Shown here piece after piece: positions 20,741 through 32,697 of a DNA stretch of 64,000 bases. The stretch lies in the NCBI GenBank assembly GCA_030544215.1, contig JARZZO010000009.1, positions 54,617,129 through 54,681,128 of the forward strand. Direction: 5' to 3'. Position 1 is the stretch's first letter, and each line of letters starts with the position of its first letter. The DNA is from Zantedeschia hybrid cultivar. Taxonomy: Eukaryota > Streptophyta > Magnoliopsida > Alismatales > Araceae. The notes under the pieces are model-generated. The model was not told where the DNA came from and made no database searches. It was given only the letters and a program-made list of their open reading frames with translations. A program made the translations under genes and the position numbers.

Positions 20741-21798
20741 TTAGGTACCTAGTTCAGGATATACATAGCCGAGCTAAGTGCATATCCCCATAAGGATACT
20801 AGCAATTTGGACATGCTCATCATGGATCGCACCATTTCCATCAATGTGTGATTTCTCCTTTCTGATACACCATTCATCTGAGGTGTATAAGGAGGTGTAA
20901 GCTGAGAAAGGATACCACTATCCTTTAAGTATTTAATGAACTATGTACTCAAGTATTCACCACCTCGATCGGATCGGATGGTTTTTATACTTTTTCTAGT
21001 TTGTTTCTCTACTTCGTTCTTAAATTCTCTAAATTTCTCAAAGGCTTCATATTTATACTTCAATAAGTATACATATCCAAACCTTGAGTAATCATCAGTG
21101 AATGTAATGAAGTATGAGAAACCACCAATGGCTTGGGTTGACATAGGACCACATACATCTGAATGTATGAATTCTAATATGTCTTTGGCTCATTCTCCAG
21201 TTTCACTAAATGAAGACTTAGCCATTTTACCTATTAAACATGACTCACAGGTTGCATATGATTCATAATCAAATGGATCTAAATATACATCTTTATGCAT
21301 CCTTTGGAGTCTGTTTTCACCAATGTGTCCACGCCTACAATGCCACAAGTAGGCTTTGTTCATTTCATACTTACTTCTTTTAATTGAAGAACCGATGTAT
21401 AAATTTTCATGAGACACATTTAATAGATACAAACCATTGGATAATATAGCAGAAGCTATTAATTTATTTTCAAAATAAATTGAACAATTATTGTTCCCAA
21501 AATTTAAATTGTATCCAATTTTATCTAAACATGAAATAGAAATGATGTTCCTTATTATACTAGGTACATAATAACATTCATCTAATGAAAATGTGTCTCC
21601 GAATGGTAGCTTGAGGTTCACTGTCCCCACATCGATCGCCGCAACTCTTGCGCCGTTACCTACCCTCAGCTCCACCTCGCCAGTTCTCAGCTTATGTCTT
21701 CTTGTCAGTGCCTGCACAAAATTGCAGATATGAGATACACATCCAGTATCTAATACCCATGATGTACAATCTTTTATTGACAAGTTTATATCTATCAT
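20741..21798 (-). pseudogene. C1 protease and integrase region, broken
   Basis: Segment 21798-21190 (202 codons) has a protease site SWVLDTGCVSHICN and a GAG-pre-integrase domain with the zinc-binding pattern WHCRRGHIG...CESCLIGK. After a stop, 21144-20941 has the integrase core start GFSYFITFTDDYSRFGYVYLL and a second Asp in IRSDRGGEYLS. The minus strand around 20880 retains a mutated SPQMNG-type stretch. Frames are interrupted by several stops, so only remnants remain. Confidence 0.85.
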
Positions 21799-21839
21799 AT
21801 AGATACCTGAAGTGTCCTGCTACTTCACAATTCTTTTAG

Positions 21840-22640
21840 CCTTGTCTTTGAGGTATTCTTTGCAATTCCTCTTCTAGTGACCCTTTTAGTGACAATAGAA
21901 GCAATAATCTTTCTCAGCACTCTTGCCTTTGTCTTTCTTGACAACCTTTGCCTTTCTCTGAACCTTGTTCTTATTCTTTCGAAAAGCTTGGACTGCTAGT
22001 CTCTTTCTATTGGTCTTACCAACTATGAGGATTTGGGATTTATCCTTCACAAGGTTCCCCTCTGCAGTCTTTAACATGTTCAGCAGTTTAGCTAAGATAG
22101 TCTAGATTTTGTTCATGTTAAAGTTAACGATGAACTGAGCATATGACTGTGGAAGTGAAGATAACACGAGGTCTGTGTGCATCTCCTTGGGAAGTGTAAT
22201 CCCAAGAGCATCCAGCCTCTCCACCCACTCAATCATCTTCAGCATGTGATTCTGTATTGAAGTTCCCTCTGCCATCTGAGCCTTGAACAGATTCTTCAAT
22301 ATCTCATATCGTTTGATTCTGCTCTGCTCACCAAATAGCTCCTTCAAATAGAGCATGATGGATCTAGCATCCATCTCTTCATGTTGCCTCTGCAACTCAT
22401 TGCTCATAGAGGCTAACATGTAGCATTGGGCCATGCTGGAATCTTCCTTCTATTTTTCATACGCTATCATTTCCTCCTCGGGGCATCTAATACTGGTTCA
22501 GAAGGAGGTTCATTATCCAAGATGTAGGCAATCTGCTCAGACCTGAGGACAATCTTCAGATTCCTGAGCCAATCTAAGTAATTGGTGCCTGTGAAACGGT
22601 TGGCATTGAGTATGCCACGCAACGGGTTATGGTGCGACAT
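21840..22640 (-). pseudogene. C1 gag remnant
   Basis: The minus-strand start at 22640 reads MSHHNPLRGILNA, shared with C4 gag (MSSNNPLRGILDA). The middle (22434-22102) contains MAQCYMLASMSNELQRQHE and a retrotransposon Gag domain. A Lys-rich segment with a zinc knuckle follows (DYCFYCH then GH and RNC near 21850-21900), with stops inside the finger. Copia Gag packages the element RNA; this copy cannot. Confidence 0.85.
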
Positions 22641-24843
22641 TCTAGTCTACAGGAGATAATCAATTGATAATTAGCAGATATTCAGATTAAGTAAAACAAG
22701 ATATGGTCTTTTTTAATCTAGTTTTACTCCCACTAATTTTCAACGGACTGTATAACCTTCAGATATATAGAACGGGAGACGCCGACTGTCTCCTAGTGGG
22801 GATCAGAACCTCCAAGTATCATAGTATGACATCGGGTAAACACGTAGTATCATACCGTTATCTCATAGCAATCATCTCATGATAATTGCAACTCCTTGCA
22901 ATATCCGATCATATTTCGGCTCTCAGGTTATTAATGGTCCCAGGTAAACACAGTAGACCATTATCCCCGGTCTAAGCATTACCATCAATACGTGATAAAG
23001 TAGAGTAGAAATATAGTTCCCGAATAAACACGTAGATGACTATATCGTTCCTCTACTCTTATCCAAAGGCATCTAATGCCATGATCAATAGTTCTCTCAT
23101 CAGTCAATGGCAAACCTCGGGTAAACACATAGTATCTGCCACCACTGAATTAAGTTCTATTAATCATATTGATGGAGAGCCACGCGGTGCATTCTCAATG
23201 ACTCGTGCTACTGCTTAGAATTTGTTACGAAGGTTTTTATTTATTTTCTTTGGTCTCATCCTAGGTGATAGTATCAAATATATCAAATATATATATAAAT
23301 AATAATAACCTAGCAAATTTGATTCACAATCAAAAATTAAACACACGCATCGCATACATGTCATTAGTGTGGTCATGGATGGCACTGTGGTTTGACTTGA
23401 GCTAGACAATCAAATGCACACATATACACAATATAACAACTTATATCATGAGTCTGCAAAACCCTTGGATTCAATGAACTCCTTCATTTTCATCTGGTCG
23501 GCAGTTGTGGATCATCCTCGCTCCGTGCGCAGCTGTCTCGATAAAATTACATCATTAATTTAAAAGAGGAAGCCCTATGGCGAATACATAGAGAGAGAGG
23601 TAGAAATACATTGGAAAATGAGAGGGAGAGGTTCGCAGACCTCTATTTATTAATGAATAATAAACCACACAATCAGATTCCATATCCACAAGTAAATGCA
23701 CATCCATGACCACCATATGGTTTAATTAAACAATGCACACATGATATAGCGCATCAAATGGCTAAAATAAGATTTTCGAAAATAATAATAATTTTAGGTT
23801 TCATATAACCAGGGACCAAACAAAAATTTTAGAGAATTTTCGAAAAAATAGTATTAAGTTCAAGCATGCTAATTTAAATCCAATTTAAATAAGCAAACTA
23901 ATGCACCTTAACATAAATGCACAATAACTACAAATTGAAAATTTTATAATATTCCATGCCCTTAAAAATATAGACATTAATTTTAATTTAACAATTAAAT
24001 CAACTCCCTTTAATGTCATTTATTCTAACATTTAGAATAATGAAAAATATTAACAACAATTGTTAATATAACCCCATAATCTTATTTATAATCCATAAAC
24101 AATTAAAAATATAATATAATTAAATAAAAAATCACATTTTAAATTTAAACTAAAATTTGTAATTTAATTATGGCATTAAATAAAAAAAATGGGGTTTAAA
24201 TACAAAAATAACAAGAAAAGGGGTAATGAGCCTGGCGAACTGGGCCCGGTTCGGCGGCTGGACCGAGCCAGCCGGCCCCCAGACCGGGCTGGCTCAGACC
24301 CAGGGTCGGGCCCAGCTCGGCCGCTTCCCCATTCCCTGCCTGACGCAGCTAGGGTTTCCTAGCTGCGTTGCAGGCAGGAAGGGGGCAGCACCCCAGCCGC
24401 CGCCGGCCTGCCCCGCAGGCGGCAGCCGGCGGGGGCCGGCACCGGGGTGCCCCCCCCCGGCGGCCAGCGGTCCCGGCAACAGCGCTGGTGGCCCTGGCAG
24501 TCGGCGGTCACCCCAAATCCCCCCCCTTTTTCAACATAAATCTGAAACCCTCCCCCTTTTCCTGCATATTCCGGGGAGAAAAAGAGAGGAAGGCCGGCCA
24601 TGGTTCTCCGGCGACCGAAGACCCCATGGGTGGTGTTCCCATGCTCCGGTGAGGAATCCCCTACCTTTGGGGTGCCCCCATAAAGGGTACACAAAAAAAA
24701 TGATTTTTGATGCGAAAAATAATTTTAATTCACAGTGTTCATCACATGAATGCTTTGCATGTAATTAAAATCAAAATTAGACATGGAAAGAAATTATAAA
24801 ATTATCAAATATGGAGATCGAAATGGCGAAAACACAGTAGAAC
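22641..24843 (-). other. C1 untranslated leader with AT-rich tract and GC-rich island
   Basis: A 2.2-kb leader between the primer site and gag. Next to gag (22750-23215) a motif close to GGTAAACACGTAG recurs at least four times at intervals. The middle (about 23640-24200) is strongly AT-rich. Next to the primer side, 24230-24600 is a GC-rich island (GGCCGGCACCGGGG-type sequence). C3 and C4 have the same order. Long frames in the GC island are compositional artefacts. Confidence 0.75.
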
Positions 24844-24844
24844 C

Positions 24845-24859
24845 TGGCTCTGATACCAC
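24845..24859 (-). other. C1 primer binding site
   Basis: The minus strand reads GTGGTATCAGAGCC right after the 5' LTR end, a match to the initiator tRNA-Met primer. Confidence 0.9.
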
Positions 24860-26424
24860 TGTTGGGTTCACTGTGTCGGGATCCGACCGAAAACGCAGCG
24901 GAATAAAAATAATTTCGGGATCAGATCCATCCCGTTTCGATCATTAAAATAAAATCGGAGTAAATCTGATTTACCTTGCGCGGATTCGAATTCGCGTTCG
25001 TTTTTCGGTTCCGTTGGAGCGATGCTGCAAGTCGCGCAGATGCCCGACCTCTACCGGTATCCACGTGGTTCTCCTCGCGATGGATCGTCCTCGCTTCCTC
25101 GCTCGATTCGACGTTCGTGGATCCCGTCTGGCTTCGCGTAATCCGCCGCGACATGTGGATTCAAAATCTCTCGTCGAACGGAAGGCAGAGCGGTCGGGAA
25201 TCGAAGTAGAGCCTCCAGAGGGCCGACCTCGTGTCGTGCCTCTAGAAGAGAGGATAGAGATGGAACGACGGCTAGGTTAGGGTTGCTAGCCCCCAACGTA
25301 GCATCCATTCCTTTATAATAAGTCTGAAAAACCCAGACTTATCCGAAATCCTGTCGGATTATCCATCGACTTGAAAACCATTTGCGTGTGACCCTCTAGA
25401 CCCAAATACCAGTCCAGTTAATAGCCCATTAAGCCCAGTAACCCTTTACTGACCCACTGAATTAATTAATATCTTTATATTCAATTAATCAACCGAATTT
25501 AATGTCCCACAATAAATTCGGACGGACTTCCGATCACATTGGGTGCCAAGCAACATCGCGTGATCCTGGATGGCACTGGGGTTATCACCACCCTCTATTG
25601 GAACCTTTTCGTCATCGGTTAGCGCGCGGATATAATCCTTCATCCGTGCAATGCTCCCGAATCGACCTAGCGTATGGTTTACTCTTAAACCCTATTCGGT
25701 CGATTCACTTGAATCAGATGCTACTAATCTGAATCCGATAACTCCTTATCGAATACAGAGTCCTCCCTGGCCAAGGACTTTAAGCGCATCATTCCCAGAA
25801 TATTCTCTCTCAAACTACCGAGAGCGGATGATCCCGTATTGAACACACAATTACCTTCGAAGGCATTTCCCTGAACCCGATCGCTTGACTTATTGATAAC
25901 CCATGGTTAGGGAATCGTTAGTCAATGTCAAAGTTCAGAAACCTACCAACAAGATATCTTTGGCGTCTCTGGTCCAAGGATCATCCACGTAACCGTGACA
26001 AAAGAATTGAGCTAGTTAACAGTGAGGTGTTTACCATCAAGTGATTCATAGTCGGATCAGTTCAGTGAACTCATTCGCAAATGGGCACCTATAGGTCCAG
26101 CATAGTGTCTCCACACAAGTGACTTATAGGACCAGTCACCCTCATCATATGAGCTGAAGTAACCTATACTAGTCTATCCGGATGTTCGATGTCCTCTTTC
26201 AAACATCCTATGACTATGAACAATTAAGAACATGTGTTTATAAGTCTTCGGTCCCGTGATTATGATCTCATCATAATCCGAAGACTGTTGCACATGTTCA
26301 TGGACTTCATCGTGATACGATAAACATAAATCGAATTAATTACACACAATGAATTATTGCCATTTATTAATAATCTGAATCAGTACATAGTATCGATTGG
26401 CTTTGAGACCATCTAATACTAACA
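24860..26424 (-). repeat. C1 5' LTR (1565 bp)
   Basis: Same ends as the 3' LTR; followed on the plus strand by the target duplication CAAAG (26425-26429). Confidence 0.93.
25311..25317 (-). promoter_or_regulatory. C1 LTR TATA box
   Basis: The minus strand reads TATAAAG, followed downstream by CTAGCAACCCTAACC, in the middle of the LTR where the U3/R boundary is expected. The 3' LTR keeps a similar word near 17565. Confidence 0.55.
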
Positions 26425-28466
26425 CAAAGGTCCCCGTCGAGTCGAAGCCAGCATGGAAGATATGACCATTCTCAAAGTAGAATGCCAATACGACTGCCTT
26501 TGGCTTCGACTCAACAGCAAAAGTGTCCACCTTTTGGACATAGAACCTGCTTTTCCTATATGCACAACATTGAAGGGAAAACAGTTAGTAGTATCTGTTT
26601 TCGGCTCCTTACCCAAAAAAGAGCAACTACCTTTTCCTTAGCCTTCGCATAGGGTCAAGAGGCCGTATCCTACTAACCAGACGAAAGGAAAAAACAATGG
26701 AAGTGATGCGATAAGCAAGCATACAGATGCTAGTGGATATTAACGAATGAGACGTGCGACGCAATGTGCAGATGTGAGTGTGTGTTTTTTTTTTTTTTGA
26801 TTAAGTGGGAAAATGTTTTTGGTTCCGACCACCTAGCGACTGCCCATTCTTAGCCTGGTTGAATGATGAAAGGGAATGCATACTCAACATCTCAGGTATC
26901 ATAAGCATGCATCTAGGTTGATTTGGGCCTCTAGACTCTTCAAACTGACCATAACCGGCTAAGACTCACACTAATGACAATACCGTCATACCATGCTTAG
27001 GCTCCCAGCTGCTTCTGACCACCAAGTTCGCCCAAAAAGTTTTCGAGGTAAATGATTTGTCCAACCCATATCTCTTTCCTCACAACCTAGAAGATATAAG
27101 ATGGAACACCTTTGAACCCTAATGGTCAACCACACGACGTTGACCTGGAATCAGACGCCGTTGCACCTACAGGTGACGCGCTTGCATTGACCTAAGCCCG
27201 AAGTTTCGAGGGTGCTCATCGAAATTATGGTTAAGAAATTGATTCGCCAGAGCACATTACTTTTGAACCTCTCTGATCATGTGAGCATGTGATGACTTTT
27301 GAAAACGAAACATTTTAAAATATTGTCAAGTCTTTAGCTAGTTATCTCATGTTAAACCTTGGGGGAGAAAAAGTGAAGAAATTTGAAGACAAACCTCACA
27401 TGAGGATCGACAAAACCGCTAAGAGATAGAGCTATCACAAAACATATCCTTTTTTGACCTCTTAGATGCCCGTATTTACTTTTGATTTTTCAGGCCTTTG
27501 ATAGATTTCATGGCAGGCACAGTCACGACCAGGCTTTTTTGTATGATTGCTTGAACCCTTTTTGATTTTTTTTTTCTGACATTTTCAGGGTTATTTACTT
27601 TTCATTTCTCATTCCGCCTGCGGAGACACTGCCCTCTTCACGTGCTCTGGTCCTTTATATTACATATTTCGGCCTCTTTGAGGGGTTACATCTATCGGGT
27701 TGTTGGGAACCGCAACTTGCTGAGCTCGGTCGTTTAAGGGCGTCGACTGTCCTGATCAATCTAGAGACAAAGAGCAAAGGTTGCAATTGACAGTGTACTA
27801 AAGACATTGAACTCATTTTAAGAAGGTTCATTTTGAAAAACGTGTAAATGTGTGCAGCTCATAATGATCATAGAGATCCATATAAAAGTAAAGCAGACAC
27901 GTCCAAGGTTTTGGTGGACCAAAGTCTTAACCAAATCTTAATGATAACCCATTCTATAATGCAACTAGACCTAGACAGGGTTTATATGGCAGTCACCAGA
28001 CAGTTGGATTTTGTATTTTTCTGATTTTTTTATGATATTCGTTAGAGTATGTTCATATTTACAAATATTTTTGTTGCTTTTTGAATATTCACTTTTTTGG
28101 GATTTTGAATTTTTTATTTTTTTTGCATTTTTAAAGGTAGAACTTGTTCAGATAGGCCCTTATCCAATGGAAAACTTTTCAACATTTTTCAAATATTTAC
28201 ACTTATTTGTTGACTCTTGAACTAGAAATGAAAGAACTTACCTCTACAACTCTTAGATAAAGAGAAAGCTATCTAATCCTTAAGCAATTATGCACAAGAC
28301 TCTAAGTGTGAGTCAGACTTGTTACAAGGGCGGGTCCTTCAGACAGAGACCCGATGATGACGGAATTGCCCCAGTATGTGGGCTCCTCATTGGTGGTTTC
28401 ACACCCTCCGGTATGGGAGTGGGAACTTTTCTTTTTTGGGGGGTCGTAGTCTCCAAGCACAAAACA
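26425..28466 (-). other. TatA 3' internal non-coding region, right of C1
   Basis: About 2 kb between the C1 insertion and the G-patch segment. I find no RT, RNase H or integrase motif on either strand. There is a T-run near 26787-26799 and several T-rich blocks (27540-27600, 28011-28130). A segment read on the minus strand near 26425-26640 contains a short open stretch of no recognised family. This is where an autonomous Tat/Ogre element would carry the rest of pol. Confidence 0.55.
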
Positions 28467-28877
28467 CTATGGGGAATGTACTACGACCGGTAATGGAAGC
28501 AGAAGAAGGGAAGGTGGGTGGAATAGGAAGGGAATGAATGTGGCGGGTGCCAGTTCATCCCTCGCTAAGAAGACTCCTTTTCGTGGGGTGTTCGGTTCAT
28601 GAAACAGTAACCATGTACTGAAGTCTTCCTCATCTTCTTTTCGAACTTCCTTGGTTGTTTCCTTCAACTCATCTTCAAGGTAATCTACCCTAAGTAATTC
28701 TTGATCCTTCTTCACAAAGTGATCCAAGAGAGTCAATTTTCTTGATCCCTCAGCTAGTTTGGTTGGTAGGTACCCCAATCTGAATCCACCAATAGTCGGA
28801 TTTTCTGAAACATGCTCCTGAATTCCTTGCTCTTCCTTGCCTAGCCCAGATCCCGAATTATATCCCATTTTGTCCAT
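28467..28877 (-). pseudogene. TatA G-patch segment (136 aa open)
   Basis: Starts MDKMGYNSGSGLGKEEQGI, the pattern of a G-patch domain (GYxxGxGLGK), a short Gly-rich RNA/protein-binding fold that Tat/Ogre elements carry between protease and RT. Then GGFRLGYLPTK, an acidic stretch (EDELKETTKEVRKEDEEDF), and a Pro/Leu tail ending at a stop. TatB has the matching segment at 50468-50271. In an autonomous relative RT would follow; here it does not. Confidence 0.7.
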
Positions 28878-28888
28878 AAGTTGTCAAC

Positions 28889-29691
28889 CTATGCTAGGCC
28901 GGGGCTTAGGCTGAGAAGCAACCGATGAAAGGATGGTCTTTTTCCCTTTTCCAGAAGTAACATGGATGGAATTTGTTCAGCCGAGACTGAGTCCAAAGAC
29001 TCGACATAGGGGGTACTCTTGACTTTGACAATCTTCCCATTGTGTGGAAATTTGTAACACTGATGATTGGTGGGAGGTACTCCCAGGGTTTGGTCCATCC
29101 AAGGCCTTCTCAAAATGGCGTTGTATATGGGCTTGACAACAAGGATGTAGAATTTAGAGATCATGGCCACCGGGCCAATTTCTAGCTTTCCATTAGCTGG
29201 TCTTTAAGAATCGTCATAGGTTGAGACCATCATGGAGGTAAACTCAATCTTTTCTAGATCAATCCCTATTTTCTTGAGGATCTTGAGTGGACAAACATTA
29301 ATTGATGCGCCGGTATACAACAGGATGGAGTCCACTGAGTGACCATTCAGTGTCGCGGTTAAGTACAAGGGAAGGGATCGACATTCAGGGGGAGCTAGAT
29401 CCTTATCTGTGAAGGATATCATAGGTGTCTGGGTGACTGAGAGAATGACATTTGTGACCCTCTCTAATAGGAAGACCTTCATTGACTATGATTCGCTGGA
29501 GGAATTGGAACAATGTCTCCCTGTGTAAAGGAGATCTGCTAATCAACTCTATGACCGAAATCTTGGCGGGAGTTTTCCCTAGATGCTATAGGATGTCATA
29601 CTCGGATTGAGTAATCCTTCGGACATAATCGAATTCTCTTGGGAGTCCAAGGGTTGACTTGTTAGGGGAATGATGCGATTTCTCAGTATAA
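28889..29691 (-). pseudogene. TatA protease region, catalytic Asp lost
   Basis: The minus strand from 29691 reads an EYDIL...HL-type linker with several stops (present also in TatB as EYDILQHLKKIPSKIS). The retropepsin part follows (29482-29204): YLTATLNGHSVDSILLYTGASINVCP. The expected DTGAS is YTGAS here, so the catalytic Asp is Tyr. After one stop, 29170-28889 has FYILVVKPIYNAILRRPWM and GVPPTNHQCYKFPHNGKIVKV, the flap-to-C-terminal part of Tat proteases. Not functional. Confidence 0.8.
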
Positions 29692-29958
29692 TGTAGACAC
29701 GCTAATGTTGACTTCATATTGAGTAAATTTCATATCACAATTATAATTCCCCAAAATAGTCTGATGTTTAATCATTAATTAATTTTTATTGATTTTTCTC
29801 GAAATTTGTTGATTAGCGTTGCCCATGCACGACTACATTTAGATTCCTAGCCGAAATCAACTCGAAATCAAATTCCTAAATTCAGATAGATTTAACTGAA
29901 TAGTGTCGCCCATAGGAGACACCATTTAAGTCCTAATCCGTTTGAGTTTGCGATTTTT
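29692..29958 (+). repeat. G 5' LTR fragment (first about 267 bp)
   Basis: Aligns with 35915-36180 almost base for base (CACAATTATAAT, GATGTTTAATCATTAATTAA, TTTCTCGAAATTTGTTGATTAG) and stops at TTTTTAA (29960). Contains two dyad modules at 29811-29840 and 29898-29927. Confidence 0.85.
29811..29927. repeat. 30-nt dyad modules (2) in G 5' LTR fragment
   Basis: Modules 29811-29840 (GATTAGCGTT / GACTACATTT) and 29898-29927 (GAATAGTGTC / GACACCATTT); arms decayed by transitions, spacers 10 nt. Confidence 0.7.
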
Positions 29959-29964
29959 AATAAT

Positions 29965-30030
29965 AAAAGGGAGATCACCGTCAGCGTACAAGTATCAAAA
30001 GGGAGATCACCATCAGCGTACAAGTGCCAA
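29965..30030. repeat. 32-bp direct repeat, 2 copies
   Basis: AAAAGGGAGATCACC ... CAGCGTACAAGT occurs twice, 32 bp apart (G-run starts at 29969 and 30001), right at the point where LTR similarity ends. Confidence 0.85.
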
Positions 30031-30096
30031 AACAATTTAATAATAATAAAAGGAAACATTCATAATGCATATGTCATTCATGCATATCATGCTTAC

Positions 30097-32349
30097 CAGT
30101 TCATTCAGCTCCTTTTGTACCTGCTCTAACTGGGCCTCGACATCCTAGAGGTGGTCTCGAAGAGTGAGGATGGTGGCGTCCCGTGCATCCTGCATATTCA
30201 TATCATCTCATGTCATGCATTCACAAATGTAAGCAAGATAATTAATAAAATGAAAGACGCATTTATAGCATACATATCATAATACTTACATCGAGAGGGC
30301 GGAGTAGTCGAAGGTGCGGCGTAGTGAGTCCGGTACTATTGAAGGTAAGCATCACTGCTCACCGCTTGTGAAATCATCAGGACTCCATACCGATGCCAAT
30401 CATCCCGCTGATTCGGGAATTTGGTGTTCCAGTTAGTGCGGGTCTGTTTCCCCCGCATCGTCCTCCTGATCCCCTCTGTGATCTCCTCCTCCACCCACTC
30501 CTGATGCAGCCCCAATGTCCGCATCACCAACTTCAAGCGCAGGAGGGCTATCTCGTTCATGCAATGTAGGCACACCTGGCGCCCGAATCGGCCTCGCCCC
30601 TGCTCAAACCAGGGCTATCCTACATCGTCCATACCAAGGTACGGACGCCAGATAACCTGCATTCATATGGGTTAGTTGCATTGCATTCCATACGAAAATT
30701 ATAGTGATAAAAAATAATAGGTTATGTTATAATAAACATTTAAAACATCTAACAGTTAAATCATCAATCAAATAAGCAATTAAATGTTTAACAAATAAAT
30801 GTTAATTTAACGTGTATCCAAAGGCATTTTAACAGAACAATTAATTAATAATTAAACAGCTTAACAACATGTTGACAAAACATGTAATTAATCAAGTATG
30901 AAACATAATGATAAATAGCAAGAAAATAATTAAAACTCACCAGAAGCTCTAGGTAGTCGAGGAACTGACGGCGGAGGGCCGTCAGCTGGTGATGCTGTGG
31001 CGTCGTATCTACCACCGGACGCCAACGCCGGGCAAACGGAACTGCCGCCGGCTGTGCAGATGGCCTCGCTCGGCCCAGAGGGAAATAATAATAACTCCAG
31101 ACTTGCATAAAAGAACATGTAGTTAGAATCACAAGCATTACATCATAAGTATCTAATGAAATGAACAAATTCAAAACAAGTTATGTACCTGAAGAAACGG
31201 CGCGAAGCCGCTGATGGTGGTCTCCCAATCAGGCATAACCACGGAGAGGTCGGTGAAGAGGTGAGCCAGAAGGGCTGCACCCTAAGCATACTCGCCTAGT
31301 CTATCTAAATCTACACGGAGACTCAGGAAGCGACAGTGGATGTAATCGCCCTTCGTCCCAAAAAGGAGCCTATTGCAGAAAAACACTAAAAATCTCCTAA
31401 GATCCCTATCTACACTAACCCTATCACTAGGATCGTGACAATATACTGTACTAGACGCCTCGGCTAGTCTCAATCTCAACTCAGCCCGGGACTCATCAAT
31501 CTGCTGCCTAGGCTCCTCCAGTCCGAGGGATCTCTCTACCGCCGTCCTGAGGAGAGTCTTGAGGAGAGTCCAAGACTCTCGACCCTTTAGCCCTATGCAC
31601 TCTAAGCCCAGCAACTCCTGAGCTAATCCGCAATAGTCGGGATATGTGATCCCTCTAACTGCTCGACCTTCTACCTGAAGGCCAGTGATCCTGCGTACGT
31701 CCTCTAGACTAGGGATCATATGTCCCTAGGGCATTAGAAACAGCCTGCTCTCGGCATGCCATCACTCCCTCAACACCTGTAGTAGGACGAGGTCGATCCA
31801 GAACGGCTCAATCTTTAGGATCTCCCGAAACCCCATCTCCGTCAGTCGTGCCTTCTGAAAATCTGGGAGACCCCTGTAGGTGGCCACCACTAGGTCCCAA
31901 GAGATCCTGGCCCTCATTGTCCTCTGCAATTGTCAAATAATTCATTAAATTAATCGCTAGGAAATTAATAATCAATTTCTAAAACAATTCTCAATATCTA
32001 TGAATCACGTCAGTGTCCAGGGATGCGTTCCAAAAGGCATCCCTGTCCCCAGACGCCTTCTAACATAGATTCATAGAATCTGAGGTCGGTTATCCTTTCC
32101 CCCCCAAAATTGAAATTTTAATATAAAAGAGTGTTCTCGAGGCTTATCAAGTGTGGACCGGCCTCCTCGGCCGGTGTTGCTGCCGCCTCGCCCACTGGAG
32201 CATCGGGAGGAGCTTCCTCGGCCTCCATGAAGGCCACCACCTCCACGAGTTCCACTGTCATTTCTTCGCCCTCGGCGATTTCCACCACTTCGATTGCCGC
32301 GACCCGGCGTCACTTCCCGCCTACCCCGCTAGGTCCTCCTTGTTCCATG
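30097..32349 (-). pseudogene. Plant mobile domain (PMD, MAIN-like) gene with introns, broken
   Basis: Minus strand. The main exon spans about 31923-31189: RTMRARISWDLVVATYRGLPDFQKARL, a mutated W-H--E segment, MIPSLEDVRRITGLQVEGRAV, and SVVMPDWETTISGFAPFLQ. The second exon (about 31102-30941) reads WSYYYFPLGRARP ... LTALRRQFLDYLELL and ends at a GTGAGT donor. The third (30656 to about 30291) reads VIWRPYLGMDD ... LRLKLVMRTLGLHQEW ... WHRYGVLM. A fourth (30189-30097) encodes a short heptad-like Leu/Glu segment. Exon order and residues fit the PMD fold found in MAIN/MAIL proteins and in transposon-borne copies. At least five in-frame stops are all explicable as TGG, CGA or CAG changed by C-to-T on one strand. 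The acceptor at 31103 reads AA where AG is expected. An upstream Gly/Arg-rich open stretch (32313-32071) may be the first exon. The gene is antisense to the G LTRs. Confidence 0.7.
32002..32061. repeat. 30-nt dyad modules (2) inside the PMD gene
   Basis: Abutting modules 32002-32031 (GAATCACGTC / GATGCGTTCC) and 32032-32061 (AAAAGGCATC / GACGCCTTCT), in the first intron or 5' part of the PMD gene. Confidence 0.8.
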
Positions 32350-32697
32350 GCTAGAAGAGAGAGAGATGGAGCTCAGAGAGAAGAGCTCGGATGGAGAGAT
32401 AAAAGAGATGAAGCCCAAGAGAGAGACCGTGAGAGAGGGTGAGGAAGTGGAGATCGCTGGCATCGGAGAAGCTCACCGGAGTAAGGAAGATCACCGAAGA
32501 AGGAGGAGAATGGCCGAAGAACCACCGTCGCCGGAGAAGATGGAAAGGGAAGAGAGAGAAGACCCAAGAGAGAGTGAGAAGGAAAGGGGCTCGAGCTCGC
32601 GCGACCCTGTTGGAATTGGTTAAATCGCGTCTTGCAACAGGGACGCCATTCAGTGGCGCACAAACTGAGGCGGCAACGGGAAATTTTTGAAACTTGT

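Larger units (their letters stand above)
17114..26424 (-). mobile_element. C1: Ty1/copia element, Angela/TAR-like, full-length but decayed
   Basis: Minus-strand element of 9.3 kb with LTRs at 24860-26424 (5') and 17114-18694 (3'), both with TGTT...AACA type ends, and a perfect 5-bp target duplication CAAAG at 17109-17113 and 26425-26429. It has an initiator-Met primer site next to the 5' LTR, a long leader, gag, protease, integrase, RT and RNase H remnants in copia order, and a polypurine tract next to the 3' LTR. Lineage is inferred from the RNase H end (ADSTTEVEYIAAAEAAKEV, HQKSKHILRRFHLIREI) and 1.6-kb LTRs. It lies inside TatA. Confidence 0.93.

Noticed and set aside
24226..24768. 180-codon plus-strand frame in the C1 leader
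   Set aside because: Extreme GC content (Pro/Gly/Arg-rich) explains it; it lies antisense in an element leader and has no domain.
26787..26799. T-run as a polymerase III terminator or poly(A) tail of a LINE/SINE
   Set aside because: No SINE body, A/B box or target duplication next to it; it is an isolated homopolymer in TatA non-coding DNA.
27130..27182. Possible further dyad module (GACGTTGACC ... GACGCCGTTG)
   Set aside because: The spacing between GCGTC-like and GACGC-like parts is not 10 and the left arm is unconvincing.
32131..32442. Plus-strand Ser/Ala/Thr-rich frame of 103 codons
   Set aside because: Lies opposite the Gly/Arg-rich 5' part of the PMD gene; repetitive composition of that segment produces it.
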